From positions 1,488,001-1,552,000 of the forward strand of contig NC_017506.1 of assembly GCF_000166295.1 (NCBI RefSeq): a DNA stretch of 64,000 nucleotides, read 5' to 3'. Source of the DNA: Marinobacter adhaerens HP15. GTDB lineage: Bacteria; Pseudomonadota; Gammaproteobacteria; Pseudomonadales; Oleiphilaceae. Under the pieces are notes generated by a model, which was given only the letters and a program-made list of their open reading frames with translations, ran no database searches and had not been told where the DNA came from. The translations under genes were made by a program, and so were the position numbers. Shown here one piece after another: positions 10,074 through 19,447 of this stretch. Positions within the stretch are counted from its first letter, which is position 1, and each line of letters starts with the position of its first letter.

Positions 10074-10108
10074 CTACACGTGTAGGTTCGATATACGTTT
10101 AAACCTAC
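10074..10108. promoter_or_regulatory. Nested palindromes upstream of the GGDEF/EAL gene
   Basis: The space between the GGDEF/EAL gene and the CoA-transferase gene (9957-10186) contains a perfect 12-bp palindrome, CTACACGTGTAG (10074-10085). It overlaps the left arm of a second inverted repeat, GTAGGTT (10082-10088) and AACCTAC (10102-10108). It lies about 120 bp upstream of the GGDEF/EAL start and is a candidate operator; the binding protein is unknown. Confidence 0.35.
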
Positions 10109-10186
10109 CATCTGGACGTTATTGCCGTGCAGTCTGTGCTTATAAATCCCGCCGTTTCCGAAGAGTGATCAGTGTGTATGCAGCGT

Positions 10187-11392
10187 TTAAAAAATGTTAG
10201 TGGCGGCTATGGCTGCGATGCCTGAATCACACATCGCCTGGATTTCTTCGGCGGAATACCCACACTCTGCCAGCAGTTCGCCGGTTTGCTCGCCAAGGCG
10301 CGGAGCTCCCTGCCAGTGCTGCTCCGGTGCGGCCGAGAATCGCGACGGCGCCCTGGCCTGGCGGAGTCGGCCGGCCTGGGGGTGGTCGTAGTGGGAGAGC
10401 AGATCGTTGGCCAGTACCTGGGGATGGTCGAGTACCTGAGTGCGGGTCAACACCGGGGCGCAGGGCACTTGCTCGGCCTCGAGCCTTGCCAACCAGTGTT
10501 CGGCCGTATCGGTTTTGATGACCGACTGGATCAGCTCCAGCCTCGCATCAATATTCTCCTGGCGCAGCCGGGCAGTCAGGAACCTTGGATCCTCCGCCCA
10601 CTCCGGGCGGTCCACAGCACGAATAAGGGCTTGCCACTCTCGATCGCTCTGAACCGCAATGGTGATGTAGCCGGTTGTGGTCTCATAGATGAGATCCTGA
10701 AGGCTCGCAGCCTCCTGCTGCGGCACCTCACTGTGAACAAAGGTCTGGCTGCCCATGTCGGAGCTCCAGAGAAACGCGATGATCGCGTCCAGCATGGACA
10801 GCCGGACATGTTGGCTTTCCCCGGTGCGTTCGCGGGCAAACAGAGCCGCGGTAATCGCCTGGGCTGCGGTTACACCGGTGAGCTTGTCGGGCAAAATGGT
10901 TCTCACCAGTTGCGGTCGAAGTTCATCGGCGCCCGCCTGCACGGTGGCCAATCCGGAGAGGCCCTGAATCAGCGGGTCGTATACCGGTCGCTGGGAATAG
11001 GGGCCGGTGTCACCGAAGCCACTGATTGATACCATCACGAGATTCGGGGCCACCTTGCGCAGCTGCTCTTCGCCGAGCCCCATCCGCTCAATGACGCCCG
11101 GCCGGAAGTTCTGCACAAAGACATCGGCCGACGCTACCAGTCGAAGCAGCGCGTCGCGTCCTGCCTTTTTTTTCAGGTTCAGCGCCACTGATTTCTTGTT
11201 GCGGTTGTTGTTGAGGTACAGCGCCGACATATCGCCCTGCCGATTGGCCGCGGAGCGCGTAAAGTCGCCACCCGCCGGATTCTCGATCTTGATAACCTCG
11301 GCACCCTGATCCGCCAGTATCATGGTCGCGAGAGGCCCGGAAATCATGGCTGTCAGATCGATAATGCGGATGCCATCGAGTGGTCCGGTCAT
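10187..11392 (-). CDS. CaiB/BaiF family class III CoA-transferase
   Basis: 401 residues, the usual length for this family, which moves CoA between acyl groups such as succinyl-CoA and carboxylic acids. Family signatures: PLDGIRIIDLTAMISGPLA at the N-terminus, EVIKIENPAGGDFTR, NRNKKSVALNLK, VFVQNFRPGVIERMGLG, and PVYDPLIQGLSGL, whose Asp is at the catalytic position. The start at 11392 has CAGGAG upstream. It stands alone, so the acid substrate cannot be guessed. Confidence 0.92.
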   Translation of the reverse strand: MTGPLDGIRIIDLTAMISGPLATMILADQGAEVIKIENPAGGDFTRSAANRQGDMSALYLNNNRNKKSVALNLKKKAGRDALLRLVASADVFVQNFRPGVIERMGLGEEQLRKVAPNLVMVSISGFGDTGPYSQRPVYDPLIQGLSGLATVQAGADELRPQLVRTILPDKLTGVTAAQAITAALFARERTGESQHVRLSMLDAIIAFLWSSDMGSQTFVHSEVPQQEAASLQDLIYETTTGYITIAVQSDREWQALIRAVDRPEWAEDPRFLTARLRQENIDARLELIQSVIKTDTAEHWLARLEAEQVPCAPVLTRTQVLDHPQVLANDLLSHYDHPQAGRLRQARAPSRFSAAPEQHWQGAPRLGEQTGELLAECGYSAEEIQAMCDSGIAAIAATNIF

Positions 11393-11539
11393 GGTCAGGA
11401 CTCCTGTTTTTCCGTGAAGGCGCCAAAAAACGTGAGTGCGCCACTCTTAAAAAGGGTTCGTACTCTAAACTTTATGCGGATGCCGATCATTTACCAGTAC
11501 GCAACAGAGCAGGAAATTCATCAAACCAGAGGAGCGCCA

Positions 11540-12211
11540 GTGTCCACCAGCGTTGAAATGACCGACATTTTTCTCGAGTACCCCACAGAGTCCGGCAAGG
11601 TCGCCGTACTCAAAAATGCCTCCCTCATGGTGCCCCCGGGAGAAACACTGGCAATCACAGGCCCCTCTGGCAGCGGGAAAACGTCCCTGCTTTTGTTGCT
11701 TTCCGGCCTGCAGCGACCGACCAGTGGTGAAATTCTGGTCGGCGATCAACGTCTGGGCGACATGGACGCCAATGCTCTGGCCGACTGGCGAAGTGAGCAC
11801 CTTGGCATCATTTTCCAGTCCTTTCACCTGCTGCCTGGCCTCACGGCCCTGGGAAACGTGAGTCTGCCGCTTGAGATTGCCGGCGAGGCCAGGCCGCGGG
11901 AACGAGCTCTCGCCATGTTGGAGGCCGTTGGTCTCAGCCATCGGCTGCAGCACTACCCGGGGCAGCTCTCTGGCGGCGAGCAGCAACGGGTTGCGATCGC
12001 TCGGGCACTGGTTCACCAGCCAAGCCTGTTGTTGGGAGATGAGCCCACAGGCAATCTGGACCATGAAACCGGTGAGAAAGTGCTCTCCCTGCTGTTCGAC
12101 TTGCACAAGGACAGCAAATCCACGCTGGTACTGGTGACCCATGACGAGCGCGTTGCCGAGCGTTGTCAGCACAGGGTCCGGATGGACGGTGGGCGTCTCT
12201 ATGCCTCCTGA
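11540..12211 (+). CDS. ybbA: ABC transporter ATP-binding protein, YbbA/LolD type
   Basis: About 223 residues from GTG at 11540. This start has GAGGAG just upstream and gives the usual N-terminus; the longer frame from 11414 has no good ribosome site. Walker A is GPSGSGKTS, the signature LSGGEQQRVAIARAL, and Walker B LLLGDEPTGNLD. It belongs to the MacB/LolD/YbbA subfamily, which pairs with FtsX-type permeases. It overlaps the downstream permease gene by 11 bp, which indicates translational coupling. Confidence 0.9.
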   Translation: MSTSVEMTDIFLEYPTESGKVAVLKNASLMVPPGETLAITGPSGSGKTSLLLLLSGLQRPTSGEILVGDQRLGDMDANALADWRSEHLGIIFQSFHLLPGLTALGNVSLPLEIAGEARPRERALAMLEAVGLSHRLQHYPGQLSGGEQQRVAIARALVHQPSLLLGDEPTGNLDHETGEKVLSLLFDLHKDSKSTLVLVTHDERVAERCQHRVRMDGGRLYAS

Positions 12212-14768
12212 ACGCTCCACAAACCCGCTCTGGATGCTCCGATTCGCGATCACCGACCTGCGGTCACGTATCTCTGCGTTGAAGATTTTCCTGGCCTGCC
12301 TGATTCTCGGCGTTACCCTTGTGGCTGCGACAGCCAGCCTCTACCGGGTGATCGAGCAAAGCTTGCTGGCGGATACCCGCGCGCTGCTCGGTGGCGATGT
12401 GGAGCTGGATACCAGCGAGCCGCTGCCCGATGATGCGCTCGAATGGATTCGTGCTACCGGCAAAATTTCACTGGTTCGGGAATTCGATACCATCGTCAGC
12501 GGAAGCGGCGGCGACGGCTTCTTCCGGGCGGAGATACTGGTTCCGGATGCTCTCTATCCCCTCTACGGCGAGCTGGAGCTAATGCCGGATGAGCCTCTGG
12601 GGGCGCTTACAGGCCAGAAGGAAGGGCAGTGGGGCGCTATCATCGATCCTTTGCTGGCAGAACGCCTGGGCCAGTCGATTGGTGACCAGATTGAGATTGG
12701 CGCCGCCACCTTTCGAATCAGCGGCCTTATCGAGAAGCAACCGGATCGGAGCCTGAACGCCAATTGGCGAGGTCTGCCGATCATGATTTCCGAGCAGGCC
12801 GTGGAGGCAACCGGGTTGATTCGCCCGGGTAGCCGCGTGGATTACGAATACCGGGTACAAACCGAACAGAATCTCGACACCTGGCTTGAGGAATTCGAGC
12901 AGGCATTCCCGGATGCGCGATGGGAAATCACTACGTTTGCCGAGCGCAGCGAACGGATTTCCGAGCGTCTGGACCAGATTGCCACAGCACTCATCCTTAT
13001 CGCTTTCACTACATTGTTCATCGGTGGCCTCGGCGTTGCCAACAGCATCCACGCCTACCTCGATGAAAAGCTGGGCACAATTGCCACCTTGCAAACACTT
13101 GGCCTGCGTCGCAAACCGCTTGTCGGCATATACCTCCTGCAGATTGGTGTATTGGGCAGCCTTGCAGGGCTTATTGGCGGTAGTATCGGGCTGGGGCTTT
13201 CCGCCCTGGCGATCAGCCTGGCGGGCGATGCCTTTGCTCTGGCGGGGCCCGATGGGGCCGGCGGCTGGTTGTCCTTGTGGTTGGTTCCTTTGCTGCTGAG
13301 CTGGCTGTTCGCTGTTCTGACTGCTTACGTGTTCGCACTGCCGGCACTCGCTCGAGCCCTCGCTGCTGCGCCGGCCGGGCTTTTCCGGGGGCAGGTCGAG
13401 GCGGCTCCCAACGAGCCTCGAAGCTGGCGGATTGCCAGCTATCTACTGCTGGCTGTCTACATCGGCGCTACCCTGTTCTGGCTCCCATCGCCTCATCTGG
13501 GCTTTCTGTTCCTGCTGGCGGTTACGCTGCTCTGGGGTCTCCTGGAAGGTTTGATCAAGGGGTTACGCCGCGGTGCCAAGGCTCTGGAAAACGGCGGTTT
13601 TGCCGACCGCAGGTTTGCCCGGCGGTTGGCCCTGGCCAATCTGCACCGGCCGGATTCGCCGCTCCGGGCAACGCTGCTGTCACTGGGCACCGCACTGACG
13701 CTTGTGGTGGCCTGCACGTTGATGGTTACCACGCTCCTGAGGGCGCTTGAAACCACCATACCGGAACAGTCGCCGGCGCTAATCCTCTATGAAGTGTTCC
13801 CGGACCAGATGGAACCGCTGCAAAACGGCCTGGAAGCGGTGGATGCCTCCAGCCGCGTCGAGTTGCTTCCGATGGTCCGTTCCCGTCTGGACACTATTAA
13901 CCAGAAGCCGATTGCGGAGGTTCTGGCTGATAATGCCGAAGCTCGGCGAGAAGCCATGGGCGATGAATACAAACTGAGTTATCTCTCGGGAAACCCCGAA
14001 GCACTGGAACTGGTGGAAGGCAGCTGGTGGGAATCGCCGGCCCCCGAGGGGGAGCCTGCGTACATGGCCATGGAGGATCGGGAGGCCTACCAGCTTGGAC
14101 TGGGGGTGGGCGACCAGCTCACCTTTACTGCACAGGATAAGAGCATCGACGTCGAAATCCGTGCAATTTACCGGCAAAAAGGGCTGCAGACCCGATTCTG
14201 GTTCGAGGGCATATTGCAGCAAGACGCACTGGACGACTTGATCAGCCTTTACGTCGGTGCGGTCTACCAAAGCGATGAGGCGGCCAGGGAATCCCAGCAA
14301 TGGCTGGCACAGAACATCCCCAATGTAATCACGCTGCGCACCGCTGACTGGCTGGAAACCGCCGGCGATCTGCTGAATAAGGCAGCCGCGGGCCTGGCGG
14401 CTGTGGCATCGGTCAGTCTTCTCGCCAGCCTGCTTGTGCTTTCCAGCGTGGTCAGTGTCAGCCGCAGGCGGCAGCTTTACGAGGCCAACCTGTTGCACTG
14501 CCTTGGCGCCCGTCACGGAGCGATCCGCCAATCCATGCTGCTGGAAACCGGTTTGCTGACCTTCCTGGCAACGGTTTTCGCGACGGCGCTTGGTGCGCTA
14601 ATTGCTTTACCTGTGGCTGACCTCGCCTTGAAGCTGCCGGCCGGCGATTTATGGTGGATTGGGGCGCTGGTTGCCGGAGGTGTCAGTTCGCTGGCGCTGC
14701 TGGGTGGATTACTGCCCACGCTCAGGGCAATGCGGTTAAACCCCGCTGTGTTGCTCAGAGACCGTTAA
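12201..14768 (+). CDS. ybbP: ABC transporter permease, YbbP type (FtsX domains)
   Basis: About 855 residues from ATG at 12201, which overlaps the end of the ATPase gene; an upstream in-frame start at 12141 would overlap far more. The topology is that of YbbP: one N-terminal membrane helix (about 25-45), a large periplasmic domain, a membrane block (about 250-480), a second periplasmic domain, and a C-terminal three-helix FtsX block. Proteins of this pair are probable exporters or lipid/lipoprotein-handling machines; the cargo is not established. Co-transcribed with the ATPase gene. Confidence 0.88.
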   Translation: MPPERSTNPLWMLRFAITDLRSRISALKIFLACLILGVTLVAATASLYRVIEQSLLADTRALLGGDVELDTSEPLPDDALEWIRATGKISLVREFDTIVSGSGGDGFFRAEILVPDALYPLYGELELMPDEPLGALTGQKEGQWGAIIDPLLAERLGQSIGDQIEIGAATFRISGLIEKQPDRSLNANWRGLPIMISEQAVEATGLIRPGSRVDYEYRVQTEQNLDTWLEEFEQAFPDARWEITTFAERSERISERLDQIATALILIAFTTLFIGGLGVANSIHAYLDEKLGTIATLQTLGLRRKPLVGIYLLQIGVLGSLAGLIGGSIGLGLSALAISLAGDAFALAGPDGAGGWLSLWLVPLLLSWLFAVLTAYVFALPALARALAAAPAGLFRGQVEAAPNEPRSWRIASYLLLAVYIGATLFWLPSPHLGFLFLLAVTLLWGLLEGLIKGLRRGAKALENGGFADRRFARRLALANLHRPDSPLRATLLSLGTALTLVVACTLMVTTLLRALETTIPEQSPALILYEVFPDQMEPLQNGLEAVDASSRVELLPMVRSRLDTINQKPIAEVLADNAEARREAMGDEYKLSYLSGNPEALELVEGSWWESPAPEGEPAYMAMEDREAYQLGLGVGDQLTFTAQDKSIDVEIRAIYRQKGLQTRFWFEGILQQDALDDLISLYVGAVYQSDEAARESQQWLAQNIPNVITLRTADWLETAGDLLNKAAAGLAAVASVSLLASLLVLSSVVSVSRRRQLYEANLLHCLGARHGAIRQSMLLETGLLTFLATVFATALGALIALPVADLALKLPAGDLWWIGALVAGGVSSLALLGGLLPTLRAMRLNPAVLLRDR

Positions 14769-15077
14769 AATGGCCTGCTATAGTAATAAATTCGTCTTTT
14801 TGATTAAGGAGGTGTAAACATCAGTTAAATCATAGACCTAAGAACATGAAAAATGACTGTTTGTTCGTTTTTTGGCCGCTATCACGAGTTGCAGGCTCAA
14901 AAAATCCGGTTATATTGAGGAAATTAAGGAAAATTGCCTACCAAATGGCAAATTTCAAAAATTTTCACTAAATAATCTACGGTAGTATTTTTACGTATGC
15001 TTTTTGCACATAACTCGTGTTGTGTAGGCATAACGGACACACACTTTTCGCCCACGAAAGAAAAAGAGAGAATAACT
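14769..15077 (+). promoter_or_regulatory. AT-rich leader of the amino-acid importer operon
   Basis: 309 bp without a gene, clearly more AT-rich than its surroundings. AAGGAGGTG (about 14807) looks like a ribosome-binding site, but no ATG or GTG opens a usable frame after it. I see no hairpin with a T-tract and no promoter pair I would defend. The promoter of the downstream importer operon must lie here. Confidence 0.4.
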
Positions 15078-15896
15078 ATGATTCGCAAACTAGCACCGCT
15101 TGTATTCGCTTGTGCTGCGGTAACCTCCGTAAGCGCGACAGCCGATCAGCTGGACACCGTGATTCAACGTGGCACTCTGAACTGTGGCGTGGTTCTGGAT
15201 TTCCCACCAATGGGATATTTTGACGAGAACAACGAGCCTGCAGGCTTCGACGTCGATTACTGTAACGACCTGGGCGAGGCGCTCGGCGTAGACGTCAATG
15301 TTCTCAACCTGACCTGGGGCGAGCGGATTCCCTCCCTGGTGTCCGGCAAGACTGATGTGGTTATCGGTTCTACCTCCGATACACTGGAGCGCGCCAAGAC
15401 CGTTGGCTTCACCTACCCGTATTTCGTCTTCAAATTCCAGGTTATCGCTAACGAGGACAAGAACATTGAATCCTTCGACGACCTGAAAAACCTGAAAGTC
15501 GGTGCAGCACTCGGCACCACCTATGAAACCGAATACCTCGCGTATGCCGAGCAGCAGGGCTGGGGCAAGGACAACTACACCTCCTTCAAATCCGAGAACG
15601 ATGCCTACCTGGGTCTTTACCAGGGCAAGGTCGACGCAATCATCTCTACCAACACCAACATCGCGACCAAACTGCGTAGCGAAGAGTTCGCAGACTTTGA
15701 AGCAGGCCCCTACGTTCCCAACTACGACGACGTTGTGGGCATCATCGCCAAGCGTGATGAGGTTGCCTGGATCAACTACCTGAACCTGTTCCTGGTACGC
15801 CAGATTCGCGACGGCAACATGAACGAAGCTTACAACAAGCACTTCGGTACCGATGCGCCGGCCGATCTGATCAAGTCCCTCCGGGACAACAAGTAA
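15078..15896 (+). CDS. Amino-acid ABC transporter substrate-binding protein
   Basis: 272 residues from ATG at 15078; the frame extends to 14997 but only this start gives a signal peptide (IRKLAPLVFACAAV, then cleavage near ATA before DQLD). It is a periplasmic binding protein of the polar amino-acid family (SBP_bac_3): RGTLNCGVVLDFPPMG, AGFDVDYCNDLGEAL, and DVVIGSTSDTLERAK. First gene of a four-gene importer. The exact ligand is not readable by eye. Confidence 0.92.
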   Translation: MIRKLAPLVFACAAVTSVSATADQLDTVIQRGTLNCGVVLDFPPMGYFDENNEPAGFDVDYCNDLGEALGVDVNVLNLTWGERIPSLVSGKTDVVIGSTSDTLERAKTVGFTYPYFVFKFQVIANEDKNIESFDDLKNLKVGAALGTTYETEYLAYAEQQGWGKDNYTSFKSENDAYLGLYQGKVDAIISTNTNIATKLRSEEFADFEAGPYVPNYDDVVGIIAKRDEVAWINYLNLFLVRQIRDGNMNEAYNKHFGTDAPADLIKSLRDNK

Positions 15897-15906
15897 GCGC
15901 CGAACC

Positions 15907-15931
15907 GACGGCCGCCAAACAGGCGGCCGTC
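15907..15931 (+). other. Intercistronic hairpin after the binding-protein gene
   Basis: A perfect 10-bp stem (GACGGCCGCC / GGCGGCCGTC) with loop AAACA begins 11 bp after the binding-protein stop. No T-tract follows, and the permease genes continue 120 bp on. It probably stabilises the 5' part of the mRNA or attenuates transcription, so that binding protein is made in excess over the permeases. Confidence 0.7.
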
Positions 15932-16049
15932 ATTGCATTGGTTCCCGGGTCGGGCTCTCACCCAACGGTGTCCTGACCCAAAATTCTGATCACAGCCCTG
16001 GTTAAAGGGCCGTGGTCGAGTTTCCTACCATTCATAAAATGGCCAAGGT

Positions 16050-16715
16050 ATGGACTACGAATTTCACTGGAACGTTGTGTTCCAGAACATGCCCCAGCTG
16101 CTGAACGGTGCCTTCGTTACCCTGCACGTATCCGTTCTGGCGATGCTTCTGGGCGTTGTGATCGCAATACTGTTGGCGATCGCCAAAATGAACAACACAA
16201 AGTTCTTCAGCCAGGTTGCTACGGTCTGGGTCGAGATCGCCCGGAATACGCCGGCCCTGTTCCAGATCTACATGGCCTATTTTGGCCTTGGAGCATTTGG
16301 TATCCACCTCAGTCCCTACGTGGCGGTATTGAGCGCACTGGTCTTTATCAACGCGGGCTACCTGACGGAGACGTTCCGGGGTGGTTTCCAGTCGATTCCG
16401 AGCACCCAGTACAGCGCCTCCAAGTCGCTGGGCATGACCAGTATCCAGACGTATCGATACATCATCCTTCCGCAGATGCTGAGACGCATCTACCACCCGA
16501 TGACCAACCAGTTTGTCTGGTCCATCCTGATGAGCTCTCTGGGCATTCTGGTGGGTATGAGCGAGCTTTCTGGCACGACTCAGCGTCTGCAGTCACTGTC
16601 GTTCAGAACGCTGGAGTTCTTCATTGTGGCGGCCGTGATGTACTTCGTGATCACCAAACTCGTGTTGTTCGGGTCATCACTGCTTGCTCGTAGACTTTTC
16701 AAGGGGGAAATCTGA
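16050..16715 (+). CDS. Amino-acid ABC transporter permease 1
   Basis: 221 residues, His/Glu/Gln/Arg-type inner-membrane permease. It starts with the usual short amphipathic stretch (YEFHWNVVFQNMPQLLNG), then five hydrophobic segments. The EAA loop is seen around SASKSLGMTSIQTYRYIILPQ. The stop codon overlaps the ATG of permease 2 by one base (TGATG at 16713-16717). Confidence 0.92.
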   Translation: MDYEFHWNVVFQNMPQLLNGAFVTLHVSVLAMLLGVVIAILLAIAKMNNTKFFSQVATVWVEIARNTPALFQIYMAYFGLGAFGIHLSPYVAVLSALVFINAGYLTETFRGGFQSIPSTQYSASKSLGMTSIQTYRYIILPQMLRRIYHPMTNQFVWSILMSSLGILVGMSELSGTTQRLQSLSFRTLEFFIVAAVMYFVITKLVLFGSSLLARRLFKGEI

Positions 16716-17368
16716 TGAATTCTTTATTCACACCCCTGTCCTGGAGCGATAGCGGTCTGATCCTGACCGGTGTCTGGAATACCATCATCATCTCCGTTGT
16801 CGCCATCGTGGTGGGCACTATTCTGGGATTGATCGTCGGCTTTCTCCGTGCCGAGAGCAACAAGGCCGTCAACGTCCTTTTCGGTAGCGTGCTCGACGTG
16901 CTGAGAAGTGTTCCCCTGATCATCCAGCTTATTTTGTTCTCCACTTTTGTCGGTGCGATGGGGAATCCACTGGCGCCGTTTGTTGCGGGCTCCATTGTGC
17001 TCTCGCTGTATACCATGGCCTTCATGAGCGAGGTATTTCGCAGTGGCTTTGAGAGTGTCAGTCCCTCAATGCAGACGGCAGCGCGCTCACTGGGTATGAC
17101 CAAATGGCAAACCATCTACCACATTCGGTTGCCGATTGGTTTGCGTGCTGTGTTCCCCTCGTGGCTGGGTGTTGCACTCAGTGTCATCAAGGACTCGGCC
17201 CTGGTCTCGGTCATCGGTTACATGGAATTGCTGCGCACGTCGGAGCAACTGATTTCAAGAACCCAGCAACCGCTCGAGATTCTGATCGGTGTTGGTATCT
17301 TTTACTTCATTATTTCGTACCCGCTGTCCCACTACGGCCGGTATGTTGAGAGGAAAATGGCAATATGA
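16715..17368 (+). CDS. Amino-acid ABC transporter permease 2
   Basis: 217 residues; second subunit of the heterodimeric membrane channel. It has hydrophobic segments throughout and an EAA loop TAARSLGMTKWQTIYHIRLP. It starts within the stop of permease 1 and overlaps the ATPase gene by 4 bp (ATGA at 17365-17368), so all three are translationally coupled. Confidence 0.92.
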   Translation: MNSLFTPLSWSDSGLILTGVWNTIIISVVAIVVGTILGLIVGFLRAESNKAVNVLFGSVLDVLRSVPLIIQLILFSTFVGAMGNPLAPFVAGSIVLSLYTMAFMSEVFRSGFESVSPSMQTAARSLGMTKWQTIYHIRLPIGLRAVFPSWLGVALSVIKDSALVSVIGYMELLRTSEQLISRTQQPLEILIGVGIFYFIISYPLSHYGRYVERKMAI

Positions 17369-18087
17369 TCAGCGTACAGAATGTCCATAAATCCTTCGGC
17401 GATCTTGAAGTACTGAAAGGCGTCAGCCTGGATGTAAAGAAAGGCGAGGTCGTGAGCGTTATCGGGGGCTCCGGCAGTGGCAAGTCGACTCTCCTGTATT
17501 GCATCAATGCCATTGAGCCCATCAACAAGGGCAAGATCCTCGTTGATGATGTGGATGTCCATGCCAAAGAGACCAACAAGGACAAGCTGCGCCAGAAACT
17601 GGGCATGGTCTTTCAGCAATGGAATTCCTTTCCTCATATGACTGTACTGGAGAACGCCGCACTGGCGCCCAGAATCGTCAAGAAAATGAGCAAGGAAGAG
17701 GCAATCGAAATTGCCAAGAAAGAGTTGGAGCACGTCGGCCTGGGCGACAAGTTCGACGTCTATCCCACGAAAATGTCGGGCGGCCAGCAGCAACGCCTGG
17801 CGATTGCCCGTGCTCTGGCCATGAAGCCTGACTATATGCTGCTTGACGAGGTGACCTCCGCGCTCGACCCGGAGCTGGTCGGCGAGGTTCTGGATACCCT
17901 GCGCCTGTTGGCAGAAGAGGGGATGACCATGATCTGTGTGACCCACGAAATGGGGTTCGCACGGGATGTCTCTGACCGGGTGGCTTACTTCCACGAGGGT
18001 GTGATCGCAGAGATCGGTGAAGCACGCCAGGTGATTACCGATCCGCAAAACCCGCTCACCCAGAAGTTCCTTTCAAAAGTGCGCTAG
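17365..18087 (+). CDS. Amino-acid ABC transporter ATP-binding protein
   Basis: 240 residues, the normal GlnQ/HisP length. Walker A GGSGSGKSTLLYC, Q-loop VFQQWNSFPHMTVLENA, signature MSGGQQQRLAIARAL, Walker B YMLLDEVTSALDPE, and the switch His in CVTHEMGFARDVSDR. It powers uptake through the two permeases just upstream. Last gene of the operon, followed by a terminator. Confidence 0.93.
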   Translation: MISVQNVHKSFGDLEVLKGVSLDVKKGEVVSVIGGSGSGKSTLLYCINAIEPINKGKILVDDVDVHAKETNKDKLRQKLGMVFQQWNSFPHMTVLENAALAPRIVKKMSKEEAIEIAKKELEHVGLGDKFDVYPTKMSGGQQQRLAIARALAMKPDYMLLDEVTSALDPELVGEVLDTLRLLAEEGMTMICVTHEMGFARDVSDRVAYFHEGVIAEIGEARQVITDPQNPLTQKFLSKVR

Positions 18088-18110
18088 AAAGTCGCCACAA
18101 CCGTGGCGCT

Positions 18111-18150
18111 GGCTGGGGGAGTTCTTGGACCCGCTTTCCCAGCCATTTTT
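18111..18150 (+). terminator. Terminator of the amino-acid importer operon
   Basis: GGCTGGG (18111-18117) pairs with CCCAGCC (18138-18144), followed by ATTTTT. A smaller hairpin CGCCAC / GTGGCG (18093-18108) precedes it. It lies between the ATPase stop and the convergent small gene at 18176. Confidence 0.65.
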
Positions 18151-18175
18151 CCAGCCCGCCCAGAATCCGGTGGCT

Positions 18176-18568
18176 TCAGTTCCGGTTCTTCAGCACCTCA
18201 TAAATCTTCCTGACCGCTTCCTCCTGCTTTTGTTTCTCAACCATATCTTCCAGCAGCTCCAGTACCCGTTTCTCGTCGTTGCTCCGAAGACCCGGCCAGT
18301 ACACATAGGGCACCAGATCCGGATTGCTGATAAAGAACAAGGCGGTTTGTTCCGGATCGTTGGCGATGTCTCCGCGCAGGCCTACGGAAAACTGGCGGCC
18401 CTCGCCACCCCGTAGCGTTAACAGGAGGGATTGGTCCTGCTCGATGAATCGGGTTTCCTCCACGGTAATGGGCTCTGCCAGATCCGGCACGGAGGTGATG
18501 TAGTATTGAAAGCCAAGGAACCCCAGCAGAACAGCAATCAACGCTGCCAGGGCAAAGGATTTGTTCAT
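18176..18568 (-). CDS. Small membrane-anchored protein of unknown function
   Basis: 130 residues from ATG at 18568 (GGAA about 9 nt upstream); a longer frame to 18613 adds residues with no sign of coding. An N-terminal hydrophobic segment (about residues 5-22) is an anchor or uncleaved signal. A soluble domain and a charged helical C-terminus (VLELLEDMVEKQKQEEAVRK) follow. I do not recognise the family. Confidence 0.6.
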   Translation of the reverse strand: MNKSFALAALIAVLLGFLGFQYYITSVPDLAEPITVEETRFIEQDQSLLLTLRGGEGRQFSVGLRGDIANDPEQTALFFISNPDLVPYVYWPGLRSNDEKRVLELLEDMVEKQKQEEAVRKIYEVLKNRN

Positions 18569-18632
18569 TCTGAAGATTCCAAGCTGCTTACATTGCTCTG
18601 GCAAATAATCCAAAGGGAAGGGATTTGATCAC

Positions 18633-19334
18633 TTAGCTCAGCGGCGTCCATGGCCACCAGGGCACATAGGCCCGGCGCTTCTCCGATTCGATGGCCTTCA
18701 CCAGAGCCTTCACTCCGGTTTCCAGATCCACCCGGAAGGGGGCATTTTTCGTATCGCGGTTAATATCGGTGAGAATGTAGCCCGGCATGATGTTGCTGAC
18801 GTTAATGGGCTTGCCCCTGGTATCCAGTTGCAGGCCTTCCGCCAGAGAGGCTACGGCGGCCTTGGTGGCAGCGTATACGTTCAGTGGCCCACGGAAACCG
18901 CGAACACCACTGACTGACGACATCAACACCAGGTGACCGCTGTTTTGCTCGCGGAAGATCTCCATGGCCGCCTCGCTCTGGGCAATAGCGGCGATGAAGT
19001 TGGTCTCGGCGGTGTGACGGTTGGCGGCGAAATGCCCACGGCCGATGGGCTGTGAGCTGCCAATGCCTGCGTTAACCACCACCCGATCAAGACTACCGAG
19101 CTCATCCCGGAAGCCCCGGAACACTTCGAACACCTGATCGTAATCGCAGACATCAAGGCCTCGGACGAGTACCCGGATATCCGGATGAGCCTGCTGCAAT
19201 TCCCGCTGGAGAGCTTCCAGCTTGTCTGCCCGGCGCGCACAGAGCGCCAGATTACAGCCTTTGGCCGCCCATTCGCGAGCCATGCCTTCCCCGAGACCGG
19301 TGCTGGCACCGGTAATCAGAATGTTCTTTCGCAT
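18633..19334 (-). CDS. Short-chain dehydrogenase/reductase (SDR)
   Basis: 233 residues. The Rossmann nucleotide motif TGASTGLG (about residues 8-15), the structural NAG motif, and the catalytic YAATK with a Ser in LMSSVSG upstream are all present. Classical SDR enzymes reduce or oxidise alcohols and ketones using NAD(P)(H). The substrate is unknown. It lies alone, with the same orientation as the next minus-strand gene. Confidence 0.9.
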   Translation of the reverse strand: MRKNILITGASTGLGEGMAREWAAKGCNLALCARRADKLEALQRELQQAHPDIRVLVRGLDVCDYDQVFEVFRGFRDELGSLDRVVVNAGIGSSQPIGRGHFAANRHTAETNFIAAIAQSEAAMEIFREQNSGHLVLMSSVSGVRGFRGPLNVYAATKAAVASLAEGLQLDTRGKPINVSNIMPGYILTDINRDTKNAPFRVDLETGVKALVKAIESEKRRAYVPWWPWTPLS

Positions 19335-19447
19335 CAGCTATCCCCTGGATTCGTTCGGATTATTTGCGCTCACAGTAGCATGATCGAACGCCCAGGGGAT
19401 TGACTGAAATGCAACTCTGCACTGGCCATTCCGTTCAGGGTAGAACG

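Noticed and set aside
14807..14830. Small leader peptide after AAGGAGGTG in the importer leader
   Set aside because: No start codon at usable distance opens a frame; only a stray ribosome-site-like sequence.
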